Origin: Dehalococcoidia bacterium
Lineage (GTDB): Bacteria > Chloroflexota > Dehalococcoidia > DSTF01 > WHTK01
Assembly: GCA_009377745.1 (NCBI GenBank)
Contig: WHTK01000004.1
Span: 101,489 to 165,488 of the forward strand
Length of the DNA stretch: 64,000 bases
Reading direction: 5' to 3'
In this document: in pieces, positions 33,797-43,625 of the stretch
How positions within the stretch are numbered: position 1 is the stretch's first letter
How the letters are laid out: each line of letters begins with the position of its first letter
Program-made: the position numbers and the translations under genes
The notes under the pieces: generated by a model
The model's input: the letters and a program-made list of their open reading frames with translations, nothing else
What the model was told of the DNA's origin: nothing
Database searches by the model: none

Positions 33797-34234
33797 TTGT
33801 CCACGCTCATTCAAAAGTGGCTACCCGCCGGGCTGCTGGCGGCTGTGCTCGTCGGAGGCTTCGCGTGCAGCGATGACGATGATGACGATGACGATGCAGT
33901 CGGCGGCGCGGAGTCACGACTCTGCGGCGACATTTCAGAGCTTGCGTCTTCCCTAAACGAACTGAGGAACTTGAACTCCTCCTCGTCCGTCGACGATGCC
34001 GAGGACGCGGTGAACGAGGTAAAGAGCGCTCTGAGCGATGTCAAGAGCTCCGCTGGAGGCCTCGCTGAAGCCGAAGCCGGCCAGTTGGAGACCTCGCTCA
34101 ACGACCTGGAGTCGTCGATCAGGGACATCTCCGGTGACCAAACACTGGAAGGAGCTGCCACGGCCATCCAATCGGAAGCGTCGTCGGTCCAGCAGTCATT
34201 GGACCAGCTAGGTAGCAAAACTAACTGCCCCTAG
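33797..34234 (+). CDS. Lipoprotein with acidic stretch and helical domain
   Basis: A 145-residue protein. The start is TTG at 33797, placed six bases after GGAGGTG. The signal peptide (STLIQKWLPAGLLAAVLVGGFAC) ends in a lipobox Cys, followed directly by eight Asp residues. The rest is predicted helical and heptad-like (ELASSLNELRNL, DAEDAVNEVKSALSDVKSS, AGQLETSLNDLESSIRDI), probably a helical bundle or coiled coil. It is anchored outside the membrane. The function is unknown. The Asp8 run beside the lipid anchor is unusual. Confidence 0.7.
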   Translation: MSTLIQKWLPAGLLAAVLVGGFACSDDDDDDDDAVGGAESRLCGDISELASSLNELRNLNSSSSVDDAEDAVNEVKSALSDVKSSAGGLAEAEAGQLETSLNDLESSIRDISGDQTLEGAATAIQSEASSVQQSLDQLGSKTNCP

Positions 34235-34309
34235 GGACCCTCCTAGCCGCGTCGCGTCCAACGCCCTATACCCGATTAAAAGGCTCCAATGCGCTCCATG
34301 GAGGTTTGT

Positions 34310-36679
34310 ATGCACAACGGTACCGATGAGCTCCAGCGCGAAATCCTGCCAATCCCCGACGTACCGCCGGTTGGTCTGACAACTTACGACGCTAAGGATC
34401 CCGACACAACCTTCCCGCCGATCCGGCCACTCCGGCCTCCGCCCGGTGCGCCCAACATCCTCATAGCCCTGATCGATGACGTCGGCTTCGGCGCATCGAG
34501 TGCCTTCGGCGGGCCAGTGAACACACCGGCGGCGGAGCGGCTCGCGGCCGGTGGCCTGAAGTACACGCGCTTCCACACCACGGCGCTGTGCTCGCCCTCG
34601 CGCGCCGCACTGCTCAGCGGCCGCAACCACCATTCGGTTGGCATGGGCGCCATCACTGAAATCGCGACCTCAGCGCCGGGCTACAACTCGCTGCGGCCGA
34701 ACACGAAGGCTACCATCCAACAGATACTGTGCCTCAACGGCTACGCGACGGCGCAGTTCGGCAAGTGCCATGAGGTCCCGGTCTGGGAGACGAGCCCTGC
34801 CGGACCCTTCGACCGCTGGCCGACCGGTACGGGCTTCGAGCATTTTTACGGCTTCGTTGGCGGCGAGACGAACCAGTATTTCCCGGCAATCTACCAGGGG
34901 ACAGTTGGCATCGAGCCTTCCAGGACGCCCGAAGAGGGATACCACTTCACCGACGACATGACGGACAAGGCAATCAGCTGGGCGCGGCAGCAGAAAGCAC
35001 TGCAGCCCGACCGGCCATTCTTCATGTACTGGGCGCCGGGAGCGACGCATGCCCCTCACCAAGTGGCAAAGAATTGGTCGGACGAGTACAAGGGCAAGTT
35101 CGACGACGGCTGGGATGCCCTCCGGGAGCGCACGTTTGCGCGCCAGAAGGAGCTGGGTGTCATCCCGGGCGATGCCGTCTTGACGCCGCGACACGCCGAG
35201 ATCCCCGCCTGGGACGAAACGGACGATGCCCTCAAGCCCGTCCTCGCCCGAGAGATGGAGGTGTACGCGGGGTTTCTCCACCATGTGGACCACCATCTCG
35301 GACGCCTGCTCGATTCTCTCGACGAGTTGGGTTGCCTCGATGACACGCTTATCTACCTGATTATCGGGGACAACGGCGCCTCTGCCGAAGGCACGCTCCA
35401 GGGCACCTTCAACGAAATGATCAACTTCAACGGCTTCGGCCAGTTCGAAAGTGCCGAGTTTCTGCGCGAGAGGATCGACCAATTCGGCGGAATCGAGGCT
35501 TACAACCACTACGCCGTCGGCTGGGCGCACGCGATGTGCACTCCCTACCAGTGGACCAAGCAGATCGCCTCCCACTTCGGCGGCACGCGCAATGGGACGA
35601 TCATCCACTGGCCAAACGGGATCTCGTCGAAAGGCGAAACCCGGCAGCAGTTCCACCACGTTATCGACGTTGCGCCAACTCTATTGGACGTCGCGGGACT
35701 GCCGCAGCCCAGGGAGGTCGACGGCGTGACGCAGGCGCCTATCGAGGGTGTCAGCATGGTCTACTCGTTCGACGGCGCCAATTCTCCCGACAGACGGGAG
35801 ACCCAATACTTCGAGATGTTTGGCAATCGTGGCATCTACCACAAAGGCTGGACCGCCATAACAAAACATCGAACGCCCTGGGAGTTGACCGGCCACGACA
35901 CGGTAGCGTTCGACGACGACGTTTGGGAGCTTTATGACACCGCCACGGATTGGACTCAAGCTCACGACCTGGCAAGGGAGCAACCACGGCGGCTGCACGA
36001 GCTGCAACGTCTCTTCCTGATCGAAGCAACAAAGTACAACGTGCTTCCACTCGATGACCGGGGCACAGAGCGATTCAACGCCGACTTGGCGGGAAGGCCA
36101 ACCCTTATTCGGGGCAAGCGGCAGGTCCTTTTTCCCGGTATGGGGCATCTGAACGAGAGCTGCGTCGTTAACCTCAAGAACAAGTCTCATTCGGTGACCG
36201 CGGAGGTGGAGGCGCCAAGCAATGGCACTGCCGGAGTGCTGCTTGCCCAGGGAGGCATAGGCGGCGGCTGGAGCTTCTACGCCAAAGAGGGGAAGCTCAA
36301 GTACTGCTACAACCTCTTCGGTTTGCGCCAATTCTTCGTTGAATCCGACAGAGTGATCCCCGAAGGCAAGCACCAGGTACGAATGGAGTTCGCGTACGAG
36401 GGTGGTGGCCTCGCCAAGGGTGGCGACGTCTCCCTGTACGTCGACGGGGAGCGCGTAGGCAGAGGACACGTGGATGCTACCGAACCGCTCGTCTTCTCGG
36501 CCGACGAGACGACAGACGTCGGCAAGGACACCGGCTCACAGGTCTCGCCCGATTACGGGCCTCGAGGCAATGGCTTTACGGGCGCGATCAATTGGGTGGA
36601 AATCGAGCTGGGGAGCGAGAGCAACGAACACTTAATCCCGCCGGAGCAGCTTGCCCATCTCATGATGGCGCGCCAGTAG
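34310..36679 (+). CDS. Arylsulfatase family protein
   Basis: A 789-residue sulfatase. The metal-binding start is NILIALIDDVGFG. The formylglycine motif is LCSPSRAALLSGRN, with the Cys to be modified at about residue 94. Further landmarks are FGKCHEVPVW (usual FGKWH), WAPGATHAPH, and LIIGDNGASAEG. The C-terminal part (about 600-789) is a beta-sandwich-like domain, as in large bacterial arylsulfatases. There is no signal peptide, so it appears cytoplasmic. A formylglycine-generating or anSME-type maturation gene is not in the window. ATG at 34310 follows GGAGG; an in-frame ATG lies at 34289. Confidence 0.93.
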   Translation: MHNGTDELQREILPIPDVPPVGLTTYDAKDPDTTFPPIRPLRPPPGAPNILIALIDDVGFGASSAFGGPVNTPAAERLAAGGLKYTRFHTTALCSPSRAALLSGRNHHSVGMGAITEIATSAPGYNSLRPNTKATIQQILCLNGYATAQFGKCHEVPVWETSPAGPFDRWPTGTGFEHFYGFVGGETNQYFPAIYQGTVGIEPSRTPEEGYHFTDDMTDKAISWARQQKALQPDRPFFMYWAPGATHAPHQVAKNWSDEYKGKFDDGWDALRERTFARQKELGVIPGDAVLTPRHAEIPAWDETDDALKPVLAREMEVYAGFLHHVDHHLGRLLDSLDELGCLDDTLIYLIIGDNGASAEGTLQGTFNEMINFNGFGQFESAEFLRERIDQFGGIEAYNHYAVGWAHAMCTPYQWTKQIASHFGGTRNGTIIHWPNGISSKGETRQQFHHVIDVAPTLLDVAGLPQPREVDGVTQAPIEGVSMVYSFDGANSPDRRETQYFEMFGNRGIYHKGWTAITKHRTPWELTGHDTVAFDDDVWELYDTATDWTQAHDLAREQPRRLHELQRLFLIEATKYNVLPLDDRGTERFNADLAGRPTLIRGKRQVLFPGMGHLNESCVVNLKNKSHSVTAEVEAPSNGTAGVLLAQGGIGGGWSFYAKEGKLKYCYNLFGLRQFFVESDRVIPEGKHQVRMEFAYEGGGLAKGGDVSLYVDGERVGRGHVDATEPLVFSADETTDVGKDTGSQVSPDYGPRGNGFTGAINWVEIELGSESNEHLIPPEQLAHLMMARQ

Positions 36680-36887
36680 CGTCCCTCTTTGGTACTAGAT
36701 CGGCGCCTGCCCGTCTGGGAAATCAAACAGCCTCAGGGCTGTCTGGCTAAGTAGGCTGCCGCGCTCCTCCGGCAGCCCAGGGTCCAGATCACCTGCTTTG
36801 AGTCCGTCAGGAGCCCTTGCCGGCGCCTGGAGTATCCTTCCAGCCGCGGACTCTTCCGGCGCTCCGCCATCCTGCCGGCAACCGCGC

Positions 36888-39836
36888 CTACTTCGCTCCC
36901 GCCTTCACCCGCGCCCGTTTCGCCTTCGACTCCGGCTTGGGCGTCATCCCCGCGGCCGCCGCCGCTCGCGCCTCGCGCCGCTCTAGCGCCAGACGCAGGT
37001 AGTACCCCGTCAGGCTCGATGGGTGAGTGGCGACCTCCTCCGGTGTGCCCTCGACGATGATCTCGCCGCCGCGGTAGCCGCCCAGCGGTCCCAGGTCGAT
37101 CAGGTGGTCGGCGTTGAGCAGCACGTCGAGGTGGTGCTCGATGACCACCACCGTGTTGCCGGCGTCCGCCAGCCGCTGCAGCACGGCCAGCAGGTTGCGC
37201 ACGTCCTCGAACGAGAGGCCCGTCGTCGGCTCGTCCAGGATGTAGAGCGTCTTGCCGGTCGCGCGGCGCGACAGCTCGGTCGAGAGCTTGATCCGCTGCG
37301 CCTCGCCGCCGGAGACCGTCGTGGCCGGCTGGCCGAGCGTGATGTAGCCCAGCCCCACGTCCTGCAGAGTCTGTAGCTTCGTCCGCACTTTGCTGAACGC
37401 CGAGAAGAACTCGACCGCCTCGTCCACCGTCATCGCCAGCACCTCGGCGATGTTCTTGCCGCGAAACAAGATCTCCAGTGCCTCGCGGTTGTAGCGCTGC
37501 CCCTTGCAGACCTCGCAGGGCACCGTCACATCCGGCAGGAACTGCATCTCAATCTCGATGTAGCCCTCGCCCTGGCAAGCCTCGCAGCGGCCGCCCTTCA
37601 CGTTGAACGAGAAGCGTCCCGGCTGATAGCCCCGCAGCCGCGCTTCCGGCACCGACGCGAACAGCTCCCGGATCGGCGTGAACATGCCCGTGTAGGTCGC
37701 CGGGTTGGAGCGCGGCGTCCTGCCGATCGGCGACTGGTCGACGTTGATCACCTTGTCGAGCTGCTCCAGCCCGCTCATCGACTCGTGGTCACCCGGACGC
37801 TCGCGGGCCTTGTACAGCACCTGCGCGGCCTTCCTGTAGAGGATGTCCGTGACCAGCGTGCTCTTGCCTGACCCCGACACCCCCGTCACGCAGACGAACT
37901 TGCCCAGCGGTATCGCAATGTCGATCGCCTTGAGATTGTTCTCCCGCGCTCCCTTGATCTCGATGACCTGGCCGTTGCCAGTCCGTCTGCCGTCCGGCAC
38001 CGGTATCTGACGCGCGCCCGATAGATAAGCCCCCGTCAGCGACGCCGGGTCGTTCATCACCTGCTCCGGTGTCCCGAAGGAGACAACCTCGCCGCCCTTG
38101 AGCCCGGCGCCCGGCCCCATGTCGATCAGGTAGTCGGCCGCCCGCATCATCGATTCGTCGTGCTCGACGATCAGCACCGTGTTCCCCAGGTCCCGCAGCC
38201 GCGCCAGCGTCCGGATCAGCCGGTCGTCATCCGCCGGATGCAGGCCGATCGTCGGCTCGTCGCAGACGTAGAGCACGCCCATCAGCCCGGAACCGATCTG
38301 CGTCGCCAGCCGGATGCGCTGCGCCTCGCCGCCGGAGAGCGTCGCCGTCCCCCGGTTCAGCGTCAAATAGTCGAGCCCGACTTCGACCAGGAAGTCGAGC
38401 CGCGCTGTGATCTCCTTGAAAATCTGATAGGCGATGGCCTGCTCGCGCTCGTTCAGCGGCGTTGCCGGCCCGGCCAGGTAAGCGAACCAGGCCTGCGCCT
38501 CGATGATGCTCTGCGCCGTCGTCTCCGTGATGTTCTTCTCGCCGACCGTCACGGACCGCGATTCGGGCTTCAGCTTGGCGCCGCCGCAGGTCGGGCAGGG
38601 CACCGTCGCCATGTAGCGCTCGAACTCCTGGCGCATGTAATCGGACTCGGTCTCTTTGTAGCGGCGCGTCATGTTGGTGATCACGCCCTCGTACTTGGTC
38701 TGCCAGCTGTGCGAGCGCCCACCGGTGCCGCGGTAGCTCACCGTCACTTGCGAGTTATCGCCGTTGAGGACGGCGTTGAGCTGCTCCGGCGTCAGCTCCT
38801 TGACCGGCACATCAGTGCGGAAGTCGTGCTTCTTCGCCACGGCCTCCAGCATCCGGAAGTACCAGGTGCTCGTCGCCGCCGAGCGCGCCCAGGGCTGGAT
38901 CGCCCCCTCCGCCAGGGTCAGGTTCTTGTTCGGGATCACTAGCTCCGCGTCGATCTCCATCTTGACGCCCAAGCCGGTGCAGTCCGGGCAGGCGCCGTGC
39001 GGGCTGTTGAAGCTGAAGTTGCGCGGCGCCAGCTCGCCGAAGGAGATCTGGTCGTAGGGGCACCAGAGGTGCTCGGAGTAGAGTCGCTCGTCCTCATCGT
39101 CGATGGTCACGCGCATGACGCCGCCGCCCAGCTTCAGCGCCGTCTCCACCGAGTCCGCCAGCCGGCTGGTCGATGACGCCGTACCGTCGCTGCCCGGCTC
39201 CTCCGTGATCAGCCGGTCGACCACTACCTCGATGGTGTGGACCTTGTAGCGGTCCATCGGGATCTTATCTTCGAGGTCGTAGACGGTGCCATCGACGCGC
39301 ACGCGCACGAAGCCGGCCCGCCGCGCGTCCTCCAGCACGCCGTGGTGCTCGCCCTTCCTGTCGATGACCACCGGCGCCAGGATCATCAGCCGCTTGCCCG
39401 GCGGTAGCGTCAGGATCGCGTCGACGATCTGCTGCACCGATTGGCGCTCGATGGGACGGCCGCATTTCGGGCAGTGAGGACGCCCGGCGCGCGCGAACAG
39501 CAGACGCAGGTAGTCGTATATCTCCGTGACGGTGCCCACGGTCGAGCGGGGGTTACGGCTCGCCCCCTTCTGGTCGATCGAGATCGCCGGCGAGAGACCC
39601 TCGATGTAATCGACGTCCGGCTTCTCCATCTGGCCGAGGAACTGGCGCGCGTACGCCGATAGTGACTCTACATAACGGCGCTGACCCTCGGCGTAGATCG
39701 TGTCGAAGGCAAGAGAGCTTTTGCCGGAGCCGGACAGCCCCGTAATCACGACCAACTGGTCGCGCGGGATCGTAACGTCTACGTTCTTGAGGTTATGCTC
39801 GCGAGCGCCGCGGACGATTATCGAGTCTAGGGGCAA
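36888..39836 (-). CDS. uvrA: Excinuclease ABC subunit A
   Basis: A 982-residue damage-sensing ATPase of nucleotide excision repair that loads UvrB on DNA. Two ABC modules are visible: Walker A GLSGSGKSSLAFDTIYAEGQRRYVES near the N-terminus and GVSGSGKSTLVTDIL in the second half. The signature motifs are LSGGEAQRIRLATQIGSGL and VSGGEAQRIKLSTELSRR. Zinc-finger CxxC pairs lie at PHCPKCGRPI, ACPDCTGLG, PCPTCGG and ACQGEG. The reading starts at TTG 39836 without a strong ribosome site. A basic, Ala-rich tail extends the C-terminus. Confidence 0.97.
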   Translation of the reverse strand: MPLDSIIVRGAREHNLKNVDVTIPRDQLVVITGLSGSGKSSLAFDTIYAEGQRRYVESLSAYARQFLGQMEKPDVDYIEGLSPAISIDQKGASRNPRSTVGTVTEIYDYLRLLFARAGRPHCPKCGRPIERQSVQQIVDAILTLPPGKRLMILAPVVIDRKGEHHGVLEDARRAGFVRVRVDGTVYDLEDKIPMDRYKVHTIEVVVDRLITEEPGSDGTASSTSRLADSVETALKLGGGVMRVTIDDEDERLYSEHLWCPYDQISFGELAPRNFSFNSPHGACPDCTGLGVKMEIDAELVIPNKNLTLAEGAIQPWARSAATSTWYFRMLEAVAKKHDFRTDVPVKELTPEQLNAVLNGDNSQVTVSYRGTGGRSHSWQTKYEGVITNMTRRYKETESDYMRQEFERYMATVPCPTCGGAKLKPESRSVTVGEKNITETTAQSIIEAQAWFAYLAGPATPLNEREQAIAYQIFKEITARLDFLVEVGLDYLTLNRGTATLSGGEAQRIRLATQIGSGLMGVLYVCDEPTIGLHPADDDRLIRTLARLRDLGNTVLIVEHDESMMRAADYLIDMGPGAGLKGGEVVSFGTPEQVMNDPASLTGAYLSGARQIPVPDGRRTGNGQVIEIKGARENNLKAIDIAIPLGKFVCVTGVSGSGKSTLVTDILYRKAAQVLYKARERPGDHESMSGLEQLDKVINVDQSPIGRTPRSNPATYTGMFTPIRELFASVPEARLRGYQPGRFSFNVKGGRCEACQGEGYIEIEMQFLPDVTVPCEVCKGQRYNREALEILFRGKNIAEVLAMTVDEAVEFFSAFSKVRTKLQTLQDVGLGYITLGQPATTVSGGEAQRIKLSTELSRRATGKTLYILDEPTTGLSFEDVRNLLAVLQRLADAGNTVVVIEHHLDVLLNADHLIDLGPLGGYRGGEIIVEGTPEEVATHPSSLTGYYLRLALERREARAAAAAGMTPKPESKAKRARVKAGAK

Positions 39837-39860
39837 GGCAGGGAGTCCTGACTAGGCAAA

Positions 39861-40238
39861 GTGTCGGCTGATCAGGTATTTTATCGCGGCAAGCCAAGTC
39901 GAACAAGGGTGCTAGTGATCAGAATGATCGGCAGCCGGCGCCCTTGGCCATGGCGGTGGCTGATGCCGCTCCTGCAACGCGCCGCTGCTTACATGGAGGC
40001 CCTTGGACACACCGCCGTCATCCTCGATCATACCTTCGTAGTTCAACGAGAGAGGAGACGCGTTTTGAGAGAGAGCGAGCAATTGATGACCAAGATGCGC
40101 TTGCGGCGGCTTCTGGAAGAGATACTGGACAGCCAGCTTGTGCAGCTCGATCTGGAGGAAGATGAAGAGCCTGCCCCAGAATCGCCTTCAAGGCCCGTAA
40201 AACGAGTGACCCTCGTTGCCCGCTACCACCCGGCTTAG
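39861..40238 (+). CDS. Hypothetical protein with acidic C-terminal helix
   Basis: Up to 125 residues. The N-terminal third is Arg/Trp-rich and may not be translated; ATG at about 39924 is an alternative start. The core (LLQRAAAYMEALGHTAVILD, RRVLRESEQLMTKMRLRRLLEEIL) is helical with an acidic run LDLEEDEEPAPE. Codon use fits its neighbours. I recognise no family. It is divergent from uvrA with 24 bases between them. Confidence 0.4.
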   Translation: MSADQVFYRGKPSRTRVLVIRMIGSRRPWPWRWLMPLLQRAAAYMEALGHTAVILDHTFVVQRERRRVLRESEQLMTKMRLRRLLEEILDSQLVQLDLEEDEEPAPESPSRPVKRVTLVARYHPA

Positions 40239-40267
40239 GCCATCACCCAATCAATCAACGCCGGCCC

Positions 40268-40666
40268 ATGCTCAGCTACGTAACCAGAGGTCCCGTCAGC
40301 AACCAGGAGCTGAACGCGCTCTTCAGCACCGGCTGGCCCTCCTGGCAGCGCGAGCCCGACACCAGCGACTGGCAGCCCGTCCTCGACCACTGCCTCGTCT
40401 ACGTCACCGCGAGGAACGATGGCCGGCTCGTGGGCTTCGTGCACGTGGCCTGGGACGGCCGCGATCACGCCTTCTTGCTGGACCCGAGGGTGCATCCCGA
40501 CTACAGGCATCAGGGCATCGGCGTGGAGTTGGTGCGGCTGGCGGCGAGGTCGGCGTCCCAGGCCGGCTGCGAGTGGCTCCACGTCGACTACGATGCAGAC
40601 CTCGCGCCCTTCTACGCCGCCTGCGGTTTCCAGCCCACCCAGGCCGGCGTCATCCGGCTGATGTAG
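40268..40666 (+). CDS. GNAT-family N-acetyltransferase
   Basis: A 132-residue acetyl-CoA-dependent acetyltransferase. Motif A is seen as HPDYRHQGIGVELVRLAARSA, and the end LAPFYAACGFQPTQAGVIRL is typical of the fold. The acceptor cannot be inferred. It is divergent from no close partner and lies 29 bases after the hypothetical gene at 39861. Confidence 0.88.
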   Translation: MLSYVTRGPVSNQELNALFSTGWPSWQREPDTSDWQPVLDHCLVYVTARNDGRLVGFVHVAWDGRDHAFLLDPRVHPDYRHQGIGVELVRLAARSASQAGCEWLHVDYDADLAPFYAACGFQPTQAGVIRLM

Positions 40667-40710
40667 CCCGCATCGGAGGAGGCGCGGATAAGTGGCATGG
40701 CGATTAGTCC

Positions 40711-41748
40711 CTATTCGCGCACGGAGGTCTCTAGGTCCTTCACGTACCGCACTTGGACTACCTCGGCGCCTCCGCGTTCGGCTAAATCGCGTGTCCCTTC
40801 TGGTTGCCAGCCGCGGCTTTCGTAGAATCTCCGTGCCCTCGTATTCTCCTCGTACACCCACAGGACAGCGTCCTTGAAGCCGAGACGGCCGAGCTCGCCC
40901 TCGACCGCCGCGATCAAGGCCGTGCCGATGCCCCGGCCCCAGGCGCCGGGATGGACGTGCAGCGCCAGCAGCTCCCCCACTTCATCTCCAAGCCCCTGCT
41001 GGTTGCGGCCATAGCCGCCAATGCCCAGCAGCCGTTGATCCTGCAAGGCGACCCGTATTAGCCAGGCATCGGGCGGACTCAGGCGCTCTCTCCACAAACC
41101 CTCGCAATAGTCCAGCGTCAGGCCCCTGAGGTAGTCGCCCGGGAAGAAGTGAGCATAAGCCGCCTGGCGCGCCAGCATGTGCACCTCGGCGATCGCGCGT
41201 GCGTCTTCGATGGTGGCAGCGCGGATCATGAAGGCCGGCGCGTCCAGGGATTTGGCATAGCGCACCAGCTCCACCCCAGCCGGGTGCGCCTTCACCGTGC
41301 CATCGAAGCGCCAGCCGCGATTCTCATAGAAGCTGCGACTGCGTTGGTTGGCGCCGATCGTCCACAGGATGGCGCGCTTATACCCGGCCTCGATCAAGAG
41401 CCCCTCCGCTTCCTTGATCAGCTTCGTGCCGATGCCGCGGTCCCAGTAGCGCGGGTCAACATAGATCGCCCCGAGCTCACCGGCCTCATCGCCCAACTCA
41501 TCGCGATTCGCGAGACAGGCGGCGAAGCCAACTACGCGGCCGTCCTCTTCCGCGACGATCGTGGACTGGCTGGGGTCGGCCAGAGCCTCCGCGCGGCGGC
41601 GCAGGCGATCCTCTTCCAGGAATACTTCCTGGCGCGCGAGGTACTCGGGACTGAAGTAATCTCGATAGGCGATCTGCCAGGTGCGCACGTGCATCTCAGC
41701 GATGCCGCGGGCGTCGGCGGGTGTGGCTCTGCGGATCGTGAACGTCAT
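40711..41748 (-). CDS. Tandem GNAT-domain acetyltransferase
   Basis: A 345-residue protein with two full GNAT domains. The first runs from TIRRATPADARGIAEMHVRTW to DPRYWDRGIGTKLIKEAEGLL and ENRGWRFDG. The second runs from MIRAATIEDARAIAEVHMLAR to HPGAWGRGIGTALIAAVEGEL and ESRGWQPEG. Both acetyl-CoA motifs (RGIGT) are intact. The start is ATG at 41748, which overlaps the TGA of the upstream kinase-like gene (TGATG), so the pair is coupled. Confidence 0.88.
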   Translation of the reverse strand: MTFTIRRATPADARGIAEMHVRTWQIAYRDYFSPEYLARQEVFLEEDRLRRRAEALADPSQSTIVAEEDGRVVGFAACLANRDELGDEAGELGAIYVDPRYWDRGIGTKLIKEAEGLLIEAGYKRAILWTIGANQRSRSFYENRGWRFDGTVKAHPAGVELVRYAKSLDAPAFMIRAATIEDARAIAEVHMLARQAAYAHFFPGDYLRGLTLDYCEGLWRERLSPPDAWLIRVALQDQRLLGIGGYGRNQQGLGDEVGELLALHVHPGAWGRGIGTALIAAVEGELGRLGFKDAVLWVYEENTRARRFYESRGWQPEGTRDLAERGGAEVVQVRYVKDLETSVRE

Positions 41749-42281
41749 CAGGCGGAGGCTAGCTGACGGCGCACCCACTCGGCTATTTGGCCTGCCGTCT
41801 CTTCCGCTGATGCCGTGTCTGTGTGCACTCTGGGCAGATCAAGGCCTCGCATTCGGGCAGCGTCAATGAGGGCTTCGTCTGTTGACTCCTTACGCCAGTT
41901 GGTCCTCGCTGCCAGACGTGTACGAATGGCCTCGTCGCCGCAGTCCAGGAGAAGCCAGTGCGCCGCTTCGAATGCAGGCCAGCGATCGAGGTCAGGAAAG
42001 TCGGCCGGGCCGCAGGGTGAGAGCAGGACGCTGGGCCGGCCAGCATGAGCCGAAATCGCCGCAATGGTCAACCAGACGTCGCCCAGCTTCGGCCACGACT
42101 CCGAAAACTCCCACAGGTCTCGGCCCGCAAGCGCGCTCAGGGGCTCCAGGAGCCGATCGACATCCATCACAAAGCATTCCGGCAGCCGGCTGGCCACGAG
42201 AGGCGCCAACGTGGTCTTGCCGGTGCCGAACGCGCCACCGATAAGAAACAGCGGCGCCGATTTGTACGCCCAAGAGGTCAC
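41748..42281 (-). CDS. P-loop kinase-like protein
   Basis: A 177-residue P-loop protein. Walker A is GGAFGTGKTTLAP (about 15-27). The segment CFVMDVDRLLEPLSAL gives the Walker B-like Asp, and the lid-like helix contains RLAARTNWRKESTDEAL. It resembles small nucleotide, shikimate or adenylate-kinase-like proteins and zeta-toxin-like ATPases without a clear substrate. It is translationally coupled to the tandem GNAT gene and lies 12 bases after the DUF2332 gene, so the three minus-strand genes look like one operon. Confidence 0.75.
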   Translation of the reverse strand: MTSWAYKSAPLFLIGGAFGTGKTTLAPLVASRLPECFVMDVDRLLEPLSALAGRDLWEFSESWPKLGDVWLTIAAISAHAGRPSVLLSPCGPADFPDLDRWPAFEAAHWLLLDCGDEAIRTRLAARTNWRKESTDEALIDAARMRGLDLPRVHTDTASAEETAGQIAEWVRRQLASA

Positions 42282-42293
42282 CGGCCGCCAGCC

Positions 42294-43364
42294 CTATGCC
42301 GTAGCGCCAGCTACCCACTTGATGCTGCGGCCGTGCGAATGCCCTTCAACCATCTGCTGCACCTCGTAGCGGCCATCAACCCAGGAATGGAGGTCCACCT
42401 TCGCCCGCCGCGTGCCGCCGCCGATGCCGGCCCCGAGCATCGAGACGAAGTAGACAGGCCGCCGCCTGGACTCCTCCGCCAGGACGGCCAGAAAGCGCTC
42501 GCGGTCCTCCGGCGTCAGGTACATCAGCATGAAGGATTGGTAGACCACCAGCGTCAGGTCCATCGGCACGTCTTTCAGCACCTCGCCTACCTGCAGCGCG
42601 TCCCCCTGGACGATCTGCGGCGGGTCCTGGCGCAGCACCTCGATTGCCTGGTGCTGCATCAGGCTCAGGTCGCGGTGGTCTGCCCAGGTCGACGAGAGCA
42701 TCCAGCGGGCCGAGTCATCGCTCGAAAGGTCGATAGGCTCGATGTCGAGGCCGATCCGGTAGGCCACATTCGGGATGCCCTTCTCGAGCGGCGGCAGGCG
42801 GTCGTCCTCAAGCCGGCAGACCACGCGGACGCTGGAATCCATGTCGCCCCACACGGTGCGGCCGTAGTCGAAGAGGTAGCGGTCGAAGATCAGGTTGAGC
42901 CCGGCGCTGGGCCCCACCTCAACGATGCCAATCGGCTTGCCGCCGCCCCGCCGCGCCGCCTCGCCGATAACGGGCAGCATCGCCGACATACGGCCGACCT
43001 CGTTGGTCTGGTTGTTGTGGTTGGCCACCAGGTAGCGCAGGAGGTCGGCGTTCTTGCGGCAGAAGTCGCGGAAGACCGGATAGGCGAAGGCGGCGGGCAG
43101 GGCGTCCTCCGTGACGCTGGGGTAGTAGCGTGCGACTTCATGATCCGTGCCCCCCAGGACGAGGTATTGGACCGCGTCGAAGAAAAGGTAGGCTGTCGGC
43201 CGGTCTGAGCGTGCATGGGCAGCTATCTCCAGCAGCTCGGGGTCCTCTCGTATCCGGCCGGCCATCTGCTCATACAGCGGCGCGTTGTCGTTGCGCGCCG
43301 TCTCGCAGTAGCGGCGGAAGGCCTCTGCCGTGCACTCCAGGTTCGGCGCCTGCTCTTGAGCCAT
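42294..43364 (-). CDS. DUF2332 family protein
   Basis: A 356-residue protein. Landmarks of DUF2332 are EAFRRYCETARNDNAPLYEQMAGRI near the start, FCRKNADLLRYLVANHNNQTNEVGR, VEVGPSAGLNLIFDRY and TLVVYQSFMLMYLTPEDRERFLAVL. The VEVGPSAGLNL segment resembles a SAM-binding glycine-rich loop, so a methyltransferase-like fold is possible. No function is established. It is the first gene of the three-gene minus-strand group. Confidence 0.85.
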   Translation of the reverse strand: MAQEQAPNLECTAEAFRRYCETARNDNAPLYEQMAGRIREDPELLEIAAHARSDRPTAYLFFDAVQYLVLGGTDHEVARYYPSVTEDALPAAFAYPVFRDFCRKNADLLRYLVANHNNQTNEVGRMSAMLPVIGEAARRGGGKPIGIVEVGPSAGLNLIFDRYLFDYGRTVWGDMDSSVRVVCRLEDDRLPPLEKGIPNVAYRIGLDIEPIDLSSDDSARWMLSSTWADHRDLSLMQHQAIEVLRQDPPQIVQGDALQVGEVLKDVPMDLTLVVYQSFMLMYLTPEDRERFLAVLAEESRRRPVYFVSMLGAGIGGGTRRAKVDLHSWVDGRYEVQQMVEGHSHGRSIKWVAGATA

Positions 43365-43625
43365 TGTCCGTCCCTTCCGTTAGATCAGCGCGCAAACCAC
43401 TGTGTCCGTGTGGGCGCAGCACTTAGCCTTCCCTGCCGTCTCCCGCGCGCCATTCTGCCATGTATTGAGGCGCAGGTTCGACTTTGGTCGCTATCCGGGC
43501 AATATCTCATCGTTCCAGCCGTTTCGCGACCGGCGCTGCTATAGTTTGCAGCCTGGACGCCCGCAATTCTGAAAGGACCAGGACCATAGCCGAAATACCT
43601 GATCAAGGCTACTTATACGCCGCCC

